Shown piece after piece: positions 44,507-54,290 of a stretch of DNA of 64,000 nucleotides (the stretch's first letter is position 1; each line of letters begins with the position of its first letter). Where the stretch lies: NCBI RefSeq assembly GCF_023065955.2, contig NW_026622841.1:16502501-16566500 (forward strand). The letters are read 5' to 3'. The DNA comes from Ursus arctos. Lineage: Eukaryota; Chordata; Mammalia; Carnivora; Ursidae. The notes below the pieces were generated by a model. It saw only the letters and a program-made list of their open reading frames with translations. It was not told the origin of the DNA and did not search any database. The position numbers and the translations under genes are program-made.

Positions 44507-45576
44507 AAAGACTCAAATAAACAAAATCAGAAACGAAAGAGAAGACATAACAACTGACACCATGGAAATACAAGGGATTATCAGAGAATATTATGGAAAC
44601 TTGTATGTCAACAAATTGAATAACTTGGAAGAAATGGATAAATTCCTAGAAACATATAACCTCCCAAAACTGAGCCAAGAAGAATTAGAAAACTCAAACA
44701 GACTGATCAGCAGCAATGAAATTGAACCAGTAAACAAAACACTCCCAACAAACAAATACCCAGGACCAGACGGCTTCACAGGTGACTTCTACCAAACATT
44801 AAGAGAAGTATTATACACCTATTCTTTTCAAACTATTCTAAAAAAGTGGAAGAGGAAGGAAAGCTTCCAAATTTTATTCTACAAGACCAGCATTACCCTG
44901 ATAACAAAACCAGATAAAAACACTACCAAAAAAGAGAACTACAAACCAATATCTCTGACGAACATAGATACAAAATCCTCGACAAAATACTGGCAAACCT
45001 AATCCAACAATACATTAAAAATAATGTATTATTTTTATCTCATTCCGCAGAATCAAGTGGGAATTATTCCTGGGATGAAAGGTTGGTTCAGTATTTGCAA
45101 ATCAGCCAACGTGAGACATCACATCAACAAGAGAAAGGATAAAAACCATATAGTCATTTCGATAGATGCTGAAAAAGCATTTGACAAAGTATACAACAGC
45201 CATTCATTATAAAAACCCTCAACAAAGTAGGTGTAGAGGGAAAACACCTCACACCTGTCAAAATGGCTAAAATCAAAAACCAAGAAACAACACATATTGG
45301 TGAGGTTGTCGAGAAAAAAGAACCCTTGGACACCATTGGCGGGAATGCAAACGGGTGCAGGCACTGCGGAAGACAGTATGGAGGTTCCTCAAAAAGTTAA
45401 AAATAGAATTACCGTACGATCCAGTAATTCCACTACTGGTTCTTTACGCAAAGAATACGGAAACACTGATGAGAACCCATAAATGCACCCCTATGTTTAT
45501 TGCAGCGTTATTTACAATAGCCAAATTATGGAAGCAACTCAAATGTCCAATGATAGATGAATGGATAAAGATGTGA
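43387..45576 (+). pseudogene. L1 ORF2 remnant, reverse transcriptase core deleted
   Basis: The endonuclease motifs (HQETHFGPKD) and early reverse transcriptase motifs ([33 protein letters not shown]) are recognisable but split by stops. A GA microsatellite at 44471-44500 now encodes an Arg-Glu run in place of ordinary ORF2 sequence. The rest of the catalytic domain is absent; after about 45235 only C-terminal ORF2 sequence follows ([29 protein letters not shown]). Confidence 0.88.
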
Positions 45577-45724
45577 TATATACAGACAATGGAATATTAC
45601 TCTGCCATAAAAAAGAACGGAATCTTGTCATTTGCAACCACACAGATGGAGCTAGAGAGTATAATGCTAAGCAAAATAAGTCAGAGAAAGACGAATACCA
45701 TATGACTTCACTTATATGTGGAAG

Positions 45725-45924
45725 TTTTTTTTTTTTTTAATTTTATTTATTTATTCGACAGAGACAGAGACAGCCAGCGAGAGAGGGAACACAAGCAGGG
45801 GGAGTGGGAGAGGAAGAAGCAGGCTCATAGCAGAGGAGCCTGACGTGGGGCTCGATCCCATAATGCCGGGATCACGCCCTGAGCCGAAGGCAGGCGCTTA
45901 ACCGCTGCGCCACCCAGGCGCCCC
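45725..45924 (-). mobile_element. SINEC inserted in older L1 3'UTR (younger of a pair)
   Basis: This reverse copy has a perfect 11-bp duplication TATATGTGGAA (45713-45723 and 45925-45935). The right duplication is also part of the left flank of the next SINE. Confidence 0.95.
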
Positions 45925-45939
45925 TATATGTGGAATTTT

Positions 45940-46140
45940 TTAAAAAAAGATTTTATTTATGTATTTGAGAGAGAGAGAGCATGAGAGAGAGCGAGCACAA
46001 GCAGGGTTTGGGGTAGAGGGAGCCGGAGAAGCAGACTCCCCGCTGAGCAGGGAGCCTGATGCCGGGCTCAATCCCAGGACCCTGGGATCATGACCCAAGC
46101 CGAAGGCAGACAGTTAACCAACTGGGCCACCTAGGCACCC
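45940..46140 (-). mobile_element. SINEC inserted in older L1 3'UTR (older of a pair)
   Basis: This more diverged reverse copy ends CCACCTAGGCACCC. Its flanks ATATGTGGAATTTT and AATAGGTGGAATTT are a worn duplication at nearly the same target as its neighbour. Confidence 0.92.
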
Positions 46141-46406
46141 AATAGGTGGAATTTAAGAAACAAAGGAAACAGGGAAAAAGGGAGACAAACCAAGAAATAC
46201 TCTAAACTCTAGAGAACATACTGATGGTTATCAGAAGGGAAGTGGGTGGGGGGATGGGTGAAATAGGTGAAGGGGTTAAGAGCACACTTATGATGAGCAC
46301 TGAGTAATGTATAGAATTACTGAATCACTATATTGTACACCTGAAATGAATGTAACACTGTATGTTAACTATACTGGAATTAAAATTAAAATTAAATAAA
46401 TAATAA

Positions 46407-46670
46407 GGGGTTGAGCTAGCAAGCAACTACCCTTTCTGACTTCAGCCTTTAAGTTTTCCTTCCTGGAGCATGAAGTCGATAGCTGGAGCTCTAGCAATCA
46501 CACTTGACCGTGAGGACAGGACAGAGTGGCCATCTAGGATAGAGGACCCAAACTGCTGAAGACATCGTGGAGCCACTGCCCCAGTCCTAAGCTCTTTGCT
46601 TCCTGATTTTTTTTTGTTAAAGGAAAGAAAAATAAAGTTCCAGTTTGTCTAAATCACTTGGTACTTGATA
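46407..46670. repeat. Right half of the old repeat split by the older L1
   Basis: This continues from the duplication GGGGTTGAGCTAG through GATAGCTGGAGCTCTAGCAA to AGAAAAATAAAGTTCCAGTT, the LTR-like end of the repeat whose left part is at 40960-41082. Confidence 0.4.
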
Positions 46671-46759
46671 CGTCCTTTTACGTAAGTTGTTCCTGTTTAA
46701 AAATAAATCCTCGTCATTCGAAGTAGAGGATCTCGTCGATACCTTCTCTTACAACAACG

Positions 46760-46780
46760 GTGCTCACTTCGGCAGCACAT
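46760..46780 (+). ncRNA. 5' fragment of a U6 snRNA copy
   Basis: GTGCTCACTTCGGCAGCACA, followed by T, matches the first 21 bases of U6 snRNA with one change (A for G at base 7). The match stops there. This is a short retrocopy fragment at most and not a functional gene. Confidence 0.55.
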
Positions 46781-47029
46781 TAGATCACTTAGTGTGAGTT
46801 GAAAATGTGCATGGCTGGGTCCCCCTCAGGGACTCCTGAGGAACTGTTGTGGGGCATGGCCTGAGTGACGGGGTGTTTGAAACCCTCAGGTTGACTGCGA
46901 TGTCCAGCTCAGGTTGAGAACATTTTACTGTTCTCTTTCTCAAGGCAAGAGTCATTGGCTGACTGATTCCCTCCGCTGCTCTCTCATTAAGCACTAATAA
47001 GCACCGCAGCGGCCCAGCCCCAGAGCTCG

Positions 47030-47165
47030 GGGATTCATCCCAGCCGGCCCGGGGGATCTGTTAAAACAGAGGCTGCTGGTCCCACCCGCAGAGTTTCTGC
47101 TTTAAGGAGTCTGGAGTGGCCCAGAGAATTTGCATTTCTAGCAAGCTCCCAGGTGATGCTGATGC
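47030..47165 (+). mobile_element. hAT-Charlie-type MITE (MER5-like)
   Basis: This resembles MER5A. Recognisable parts are CCCACCCGCAGAGTTTCTGC and AGAATTTGCATTTCTAGCAA, then CTCCCAGGTGATGCTGATGC. Confidence 0.75.
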
Positions 47166-47419
47166 CACAGGTCATCAGGGGTCACAGCTGAGGTGTGGTT
47201 TCTTTTGTCCCCAAGCTGCTGCTTTTTGTGACCTTTTCTGGTTCTGCTACCCCACCAGGCCCCAAGGGCTCTCTGGTTTGCTTTACACTTCATGCTCTAT
47301 TGGAAGCAGAAGAAAAAGCTTGCTCCCTTTGAAAAGGTGAAACTTTTTTTAGGGGGTAGCAGCACCCTCAAAGCTTATGCCAATACTCTCCCCCCCCCCA
47401 TTTGTCTGAAAAATCTCTA

Positions 47420-47625
47420 CTTGTCTTCCACGTTTCCACTTAGTTGTCACCTCCTCCAGGAAGTCTTCCTTTGAGCCCCCAAGTCTATGCCCTCAGAGGC
47501 ACTGGTACTTCTATCTCCATGTACTTGGGTGCAATTGCTTCATGGAATCTCTGTTCTCCTGAGGGTGGAACCCTGTTTTGTCTCCATATACCCAGGACCC
47601 AGCACAGGGAGGACACCCATTCCTG
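47420..47625 (+). mobile_element. L2 fragment
   Basis: The stretches TTAGTTGTCACCTCCTCCAG and GGAAGTCTTCCTTTGAGCCC, and later ACCCAGGACCCAGCACAGG, follow the L2 3' pattern in forward orientation. Confidence 0.6.
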
Positions 47626-48004
47626 CAGGAATGAAGGAGGGTGGCTTCAGGCAGGTCGGGCCTCTGCTCGCAGTAAGGAGGAACTGGGACTGGTCCCAGC
47701 TGAAGCCAGAGCAGACAGAGGCCCTGGTGGGTCCCTCGTGACCTGAAGACTTCCCCGCCAAGCTCAAATCTGCCCCCTCTTTACCCCTCCCTTGAGACCC
47801 CTTCCTCCATACGCTTAGGTCATGTCCTTCCTCACGTTCTCTGACTCCAAGCCTAACTCTGCCCTTGCCTCTCTCTTCCTCACCCTCCAACCATACTCTG
47901 CTTTGTGGGACATTTGGTGTCATTTGTCTGGCCAACCCCTCTAAACCCCCTGTCGTTTCTACCTCTTGTTCTGAAGTTCCCAGCCCAGGAGTAGCTGCCT
48001 CGAG

Positions 48005-48171
48005 CAGTGGTTCTCAACTGGGTAGGATTTTGTCCCCGTGGGATATGCGTCAGTGTCTGGAGATATCTTTGGTTGTCACCACAGGGAGGATGCTCGTGGT
48101 GCTCAGGGCAGCTACTGATAACAAAATATTCTCCAGCCCAAATGTCAGTAGCGTCGGTTTGAAGAGACCAT
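48005..48171 (+). mobile_element. hAT-Charlie-type MITE (MER20-like)
   Basis: The fragment starts CAGTGGTTCTCAACTGGGTA and contains the diagnostic GTCTGGAGATATCTTTGGTT stretch. The 3' terminal repeat is worn. Confidence 0.7.
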
Positions 48172-49384
48172 GAGGGCATGCTGCAAAGGCCCCCCTGAGA
48201 AGGTAGAGGCCCTGCTGTTTGCCCAGCAGGGCTGGGTCACTTAGCTAGTGTTTGGTGGCATCAGGCGGTCTGTAACTGGGCTGGGCCCAGAAAGTCTGAG
48301 AATTCTCCACGAGGTGGTGATGGTGAGGATCACAAATGGCCAAACTAAGCACAGGCCTGAGGGGCACAGAGAAAGCCAAGCCGAGCGGGGGGCCTCCCTC
48401 CTCCTCCTCCTGGAAAGGGAAAGCCTCTGAAAGCCGGGGAAATGGCAGAGACCAAGTGTCCTCCCGCCAGCGGCTCTCAGAAAGGACTGTGCTCTCCCGT
48501 CAGGCCTCCCCGTCAGGAACCCTGCGGATGGGCTCCCAGTTCCTCTGGGAAATGAGCAGGGAGGCTTGGCAGGAGACAGAGCCCGCAGCACAGATACTTG
48601 AAAATGTAGATCGGGCGTCATGCTTAACAAGTGCATCTTGTCATTCTGCCAGGACCTGGCGGGGGCACTTCCCTGGAGAGTTCCGCTGTTTGAGGCCACG
48701 TGGGAGGCTAAGACCAGCACTTTCTGCGGCCCTGAAGAAAACAGCTGCGGCAGAGCAGCCACTGGGGGCCTGCGAGGCGCACAGGAGCCTGGCGATGTGT
48801 TCACCACGTTTCGGAAGTGGCAGAAGGAAGGAACCTTCCAGAGGCAGACAGCATCCCAGTGGAACCAGCTTGAGCACCAAGAACCCAGGATACTGGAGAG
48901 AGGAGGGCACCTCACAGGAGGGCTGGTAACAGACTGGAGAGCTTGGCACACATTTACACCGATGGACTAGTGTCGCTTAAAATCCCAGTTCCTCAGCTTC
49001 CTGAGCGTTGAGGACCCTCTTGACAATTGGAATACAGCTCTGGACCCTCATCCTAGAAAAGTACATCTGTGCATAAAATGTCATTGTCAGCTCCAGGGCT
49101 TGAAGAATCACCCTGATTCCACCCCTGGGCCCAGGATTCTCGCATCCATCCTTAGGACAAGAGAAATGGCAGCATCTCACATTTGCATCTGGCACGAGAT
49201 ATCCACAGAGCAGATGTTCAGATGATTAAATACAAGGTGTTTGGCAGGAAAAGAGGCCAGTGGATGCCAGAGACAGGCAGCTACATAATTGTAACAGGAC
49301 CAATATTGGCTAACATAAAATATTGATTAGTAGTAATACGGCCCAATGAGTGGGGACATGGCCCTGGAGACATGCATAAGATTC
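48172..49384. other. Intergenic unique sequence, GC-moderate
   Basis: Overlapping open frames on both strands (for example 48241-48951 on - and 48336-48929 on +) arise because stops are rare in this GC-richer patch. None has a recognisable domain. Confidence 0.5.
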
Positions 49385-49880
49385 TTAACTCCACCAACCA
49401 CTTATTTATCCAACAAATATTCATCACAAACCCACCATGTGATCAGCACTGTTCTGTGAGCAAGGATACAGCAAGGTCCCTGTCCCCACGTGCCTGACCT
49501 TCTAGTGTAGACACAGAACGTAAATAAATAAGTAATGTCAGGAGGTGAAGAGGGCTATGCTGGGGGGAAAGGCTTCGCTGAAAGGGCAACTTTGAATTGA
49601 AACGAGAATGAAGTGAAGGAGCGAGGTGTGCATAGATCTGAGAGACAGGGTCTGGAGAGAGGCAGCAGTAAGTACAAAGGTCCTGAGGCAGGATGACATT
49701 TGGCATGTTTGAGGACCAGCAAGGGGGTGGGAATGGTGTGGAGCAAGCAAGAGGAAGAGAAGGGAAAAGACGAGGTCTGTCTGAGAGGGACGTATGGGAT
49801 CCTTGGATTTTATTCCCGGTGAGATGGGGAGCCACTGAGGGATCTGGAGCAGGAGAGTGACATGATCTAATTAAGTTTTA
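49385..49880 (-). repeat. L2-like repeat, reverse
   Basis: The recognisable dispersed stretches are GCAAGGATACAGCAAGGTCC, GTACAAAGGTCCTGAGGCAG, TGGATTTTATTCCCGGTGAG and GAGAGTGACATGATCTAATT. Confidence 0.6.
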
Positions 49881-50151
49881 AAAAGGAATCAGCTTCTGGA
49901 GAAAACAAATAGGCATAGCTAACACTCTCATTAAAGTAACAATCAGTTTTATCCCCTTGTCTTATCAGATAAGTTATCTACTTTTCATTGGTCTTGATCA
50001 GAGGTCAGCAAACTTTTTCTCTAAATGGCCAGATAGTAAATATTCTAGGCTTTTGGAGCTGTATGGCCTCTGTCATAACTACTCAACTTTGTCACTGGAG
50101 CACGAAAGCAGCCATAGACAATATGCAAATGAGTGAGCCTGGCTGCGTTCC

Positions 50152-50252
50152 AGGTGACAACCATCCCAATTGGCCTGGAACTGGGGGTTTTCAGGGATCT
50201 AAGACATTCGGTGCCAAACTGGGACAGTCTGGGCAAATGGGAATGGTTGTAG
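50152..50252. mobile_element. Small inverted-repeat element (MITE-like) nested in the hAT
   Basis: This segment of about 100 bases has near-inverted ends: GTGACAACCATCCCA on the left, and TGGGAATGGTTGTAG on the right, the reverse complement of CTACAACCATTCCCA. It interrupts the host element between GTTCCA and GTTCCA, which may be its target duplication. Family not identified. Confidence 0.6.
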
Positions 50253-50400
50253 GTTCCAATAAAACTTTATTTATTGACACTGAAATTTGAATTGTATGTA
50301 AATTTCACATATCATGAAATAGTATTTTTCTTTTGACTTTTTTCCCCCAAAATTAAAAAATATAAAAACCATGCCTACTTCATATAAAAACAGGCAGTCG

Positions 50401-50600
50401 GAGGCACCTGGGTGGCTCAGCTGGTTAAGCATCTGATTTCAGCTGAGGTTGTGATCTAGGGGTCCTGGGATTGAGCCCCATGTCGGGCTCCACGCTCAGT
50501 GGGGAGTCTGCTTCTCCCTCTCCCTCTCCTTCTGCCCCTCCTCCCGGCTCGTGCCCTCTCTCTCTGAAATAAACAAATAAAATCTTAAAAACAAAAACAA
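50401..50600 (+). mobile_element. SINEC nested in a hAT DNA transposon
   Basis: This forward copy (GGAGGCACCTGGGTGGCTCA to AAATAAACAAATAAAATCTT) interrupts the 3' half of the hAT element at 49999-50652. Confidence 0.93.
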
Positions 50601-50660
50601 ACCCAGGTGGTCATCTGAGTTTGGTCCACAGGCAGTAGGTTGTCAACCCCTGGTCTTGAT

Positions 50661-53600
50661 GACCTATCCAGCAAAACGCATGACCATAAAATAATGGTGG
50701 CCATCATGCCTGCCCTCCTCATAGGTCCTTCCTCCATCCTGCTGCCAGGGACGCCAGCCCCACCTGCCTCTCCAGCCTCATCTTCTGAGCGCTCATCACA
50801 CTCCCACCCTACCGGTCAGCTTAAAGTTTTTCGGCTCCTCCAAACTCTATCTCACTTGGGCTTAAACAGATGCCAACTCTCTTCCCTTAGAATTTTTCCC
50901 CTGCCTTTTCATCTGGAGAATGGACAGCTCCTGCTCAGAGTAAAGTCTACATGCGAATTCCTGCATTCGACTTTCTGATACACACCCCGGTTGTCCTTTC
51001 CTGCCCCAAAGGTTGACCAGCAGCCCGTGTCACGGCTTGAAGTTCCCGGTGGGAAGACACAACGTAACTGAGACAATCAGTTCTGTGGCTCCGGAATCCT
51101 AACTGGAGAGACAGGGAAGGAGAAGTTACGTGGTACCACGTGAAGAAATTGAAAAGACACCCAAAGCTGGCAGGCAGGTGGAGGCCAGGAAGTAGCGGGG
51201 GCCACGAAGACCCCAGAATTAGCAGAAGACATGAGAAAACAGTTATAGGTAAGCAGAAACTGTAAGTGAGGATGGGCACAGATATGACAGCAGCAAGAGC
51301 AGAGAAAGGGAACAAATGACTCGCCATAATGGTAGAGGCTTAATTTATGTCTATAGCCTTGGGGGTGACCAGATACCCCAGTCTCTGGAGCTTTCATGAA
51401 TCCTGACTATCCGCCACTTTCCATGGGGCCTTACCTGGTGATTGGGAGCCTCTGTGTGATTCCTGTCCCTTTACTGCCATGGGGCCCCTTCCAAACACCT
51501 TTCCCCAGCTCACTGCCTTGTACACAGCAGAAGAAATAACGGAAGAAAACACTGCTGTAAGGATGAATCACTTGACATCATCTAAGAAAAATTGCTTCTT
51601 GTAGTCAAAATTTCCTAGCACACCACCTACATTTTGGGGTGGTTATTTGTGGCCACCTCCCGTGGTTCACATGGAGCAGCCCTAGCCATGTTTTACCCAA
51701 CCCAGCATATCGCTTGCTCTAATTGCTGAGCCAAAGATCCGCCTGGGTAGCCCGAGCTCACGCAGAGGTACAGGAGAGACCAGGAAAATCTCAGGCATAG
51801 GGTGTTAATACTCAGTGAGAGAGGCAGAAAACACAGCGTCTGGCCCGTCCAAATAGTGGGAGATCATCTCTGACTCCTTTGTATCCAGAGGTAGTTGGAA
51901 GTCAAGTGGAAAAGCAAGACAAAACATGCTGCACAGGAGACAGGCAGCCTTAAGAAATGGGAAGGGCTTTAATTAGCTCTTCTCTGGGCTAAATGTGCCA
52001 GGAAAGTGAAAAGGAAGGGGCTTATTCTCTAAGTGGAACAAGATTAGTTCTTGTCTGGTGTATTTAACAGGTCAACAGACACTGGACAGAACAATGTCTT
52101 CCACTGCTCTCTCCCTCCCCTCCAAGCCTTTGAAAGCTTACTCTATCAAAATTAAAGCCGAACTGTGTTATCAGGGAAGCTCTGAATGCAATCAGTTGGG
52201 AATACTGAGCTAGCGAATTTGAAATCCTTTGGGACCACTGGTGCTAAGACGGGCAGGGGCACATCCTACCAAGAGGGGGCAGTATCCCCAGTGGAGCGTG
52301 GCCCAGGCTCAAAGGGCTGGCCGACCCAAGGATGTTCACGTCAGCCCAAGGTGGAGATCAGAGCCCTGGCTTTTCCCTGATTCAAAAAAATAAAATAAAA
52401 TAAAATAAAATAAAATAAAATAAAATAAAATAAAATAAAATAAAATAAAATAAAAATTCCAGTTCAATGAGACCTTTTTACCGAGCTCCTTTGAGAAATG
52501 AAAATTCTTCACAAACGTGTCCCACACACATACATACGCACACGTGCACTTGTCCCAGTCCCTTGCCAAATAGTAAAACTTGCTTCTTTTATTAAAAAGG
52601 TGATCTTTTCCTATGGATGTTTGGCTGCCTTTCTGAGAGGGGAAAATCCCCATCAAATGACTCCCAGGTTCACAGTTCAATCGCTTTCTGGAGGAGCTTC
52701 CTGGCGAATGATTTGGAAACTTGAAGGGGCTCAAGGTGGCAATCTGGCATCGTGAACACTCTAGCCTTCACTTGCCAAGGTCACGAGTTTCTCTTTAACC
52801 GGACGGCTGCCAGGAGCACCAGAGTGCTTCTGCCCTGGAGAGCGTGTCTCCTTCTCGCACGTGCCTCTCTCCCCTGCCCCAGATGGTACCTCCTTCTTAA
52901 AGGTCCCCATGATACCTCAAAGCTTCTGAGGCTCAGCACTGCGATGACACATTTGCCTGTCGGTGGCCTCACTAGGCTGCCAACACTAGATGTCGGAGGA
53001 AGCATCTCATCGTTCAATTCTCGGTGACCAGCCTCACACCTGACACATCCCATGCAGTGTTTCGGTATTCTAAGGACACAATACATTTGCGTTACATCAA
53101 TCTGATTTTCAGAGCACACCGGGTGACCCTGCTGTCCACAGCAGGCTGCCTTAGGACCCAGCCCCTGGGATACACAGAAGCCCTCTACTATTTTTTGTAA
53201 GCCTGGATGTGTTTTGGCACCGTTCCTTTTCCTTCAGAAAGCTTGGAAGGAAACTTGGGTTTCAAATAGAAGAAATGGTGCCTGTGGGGCGCATGCGTTT
53301 GTAGCCAGCAGCTTGTCCCAAGGGAGGGGCAGTGGGCATTCCACGGTGGCCTGGGACCGGGCTTCCTGTCCCAGGGAAGGAGGCCGCGAGGGAGGAATGG
53401 GCCTGAAGGGCCGCTGGCGTGAGCGTGAACGCAGCTGATTCGTGAAAGGCCAGCAGCTCGCATCTTAGCCCGCTCCTCTGAGAAATGCAACTTGTTCCTG
53501 CACACAACTGAGAGTGTTCTAGTCTCGCCCCCAACCCCGCCCCGGCCCCCGGTACATCCTACGCTGCTCACTGAGCGCGAAAGCTTCAGGCACTGCACAG

Positions 53601-53794
53601 CCACCCAGGCGACAAAATGCCCTTGACCTCTAGCCTGCTGGCAATTGAATCTTCAAAATAAAGACGAGCGGTTATTTTCCCGATAGTAACAAAAAAAGAT
53701 GATATTGTCAAAGAGTGTTTCTTCATCTGAAAAGAAATGAAGGCCGTAAGGAAAGTCTTTGGATACCCTGTCCACTGCTCTGTGGTGGCATCTA
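50661..53794. other. Intergenic unique sequence with one pentanucleotide repeat
   Basis: I recognise only the AAAAT repeat at 52384-52455. No gene is supported. Confidence 0.5.
52384..52455. repeat. (AAAAT)n pentanucleotide repeat
   Basis: About 13 perfect AAAAT units occur in tandem after an A7 run. No SINE body is attached on either side. Confidence 0.97.
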
Positions 53795-53925
53795 GGGCCC
53801 TGAGGCCTAAGTGTCTTTGTTTAGACCTCTGTCCAACTCCTGGGTTAAGAGCAGCTCAGAGAAAGGACCCAGCTTCCTTCTTTGTGTCCCCAGAGCTCAG
53901 TACAATACCAGGCACAAAGTAACCA
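53795..53925 (+). mobile_element. Short L2 3' fragment
   Basis: GTCCCCAGAGCTCAGTACAA followed by TACCAGGCACAAAGTAACC matches the L2 end. Confidence 0.5.
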
Positions 53926-54184
53926 GACAACCCATGTCTTTCCAGTGAACAGCGCCTGATGCAGGAAAGGGCATCCACAGGGACCCATCCACCAAATTCT
54001 AGAATACCACACTCAGGAGTGTTCTTTGAAACCTGAAGGAGACAGTTCTCAGAAGAATAAAAGGAAAGGGGACTTGACATGGCATCCAATCCCTCATTCA
54101 GCAAGTGCTGCTTGACCTCTTTGTGCCTACTCTTGGCAGGCAGTAACCACAGGACACAGGGATGAAGGGCAAAGCCTGGGTCCA

Positions 54185-54290
54185 GCTTGGCCACAGGCCA
54201 TTTGAACAGCCTTAGGCATGTCCCTTAGCCTTTCTGGGCTTCAATTTCCTCATTGGAACAAAGCCGACACTGGTGCACAGTTCTAACATT
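54185..54290 (+). mobile_element. MIR SINE fragment
   Basis: AGGCATGTCCCTTAGCCTTT and CTTCAATTTCCTCATTGGAA are MIR core sequence. Confidence 0.65.

Larger units (their letters stand above)
41083..46406 (+). mobile_element. Older, decayed LINE-1 with internal deletion
   Basis: This nearly 5'-complete L1 starts GACTTCCAGGGAAGATGGTG and ends in an A-rich AATTAAAATTAAATAAATAA tail. It is flanked by an imperfect duplication (GGGATTGAGCTA at 41071-41082; GGGGTTGAGCTAG at 46407-46419). ORF1 remains as a coiled-coil piece (42146-42505) and a C-terminal piece (42634-42885). ORF2 remains as endonuclease (43387-43635), the N-terminal reverse transcriptase part (44469-45002, 45024-45212) and a C-terminal piece (45297-45576). 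At about 45235 the sequence jumps from the early reverse transcriptase straight to the C-terminal domain, so the FADD active site is missing. Two SINEC copies sit in its 3'UTR. Confidence 0.92.
49999..50652 (+). mobile_element. Non-autonomous hAT (Charlie-like) DNA transposon, hosting two insertions
   Basis: The element starts CAGAGGTCAGCAAACTTTTT and ends GGTTGTCAACCCCTG, imperfect terminal inverted repeats of hAT type. It is flanked by a perfect 8-bp duplication GTCTTGAT (49991-49998 and 50653-50660), the length made by hAT transposases. The interior includes AATAAAACTTTATTTATT. A smaller inverted-repeat element (about 50152-50252) and a SINEC (50401-50600) lie inside it. Confidence 0.85.

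Noticed and set aside
48241..48951. Open frame of 236 codons on the - strand, overlapped by 197 codons on the + strand
   Set aside because: Both strands stay open because the patch is GC-moderate and poor in stops. There is no domain, no conserved motif and no convincing splice-site pair.
52384..52455. Possible CRISPR-like or satellite array
   Set aside because: It is a simple AAAAT pentanucleotide run with no spacers. No CRISPR array would be expected in mammalian DNA.
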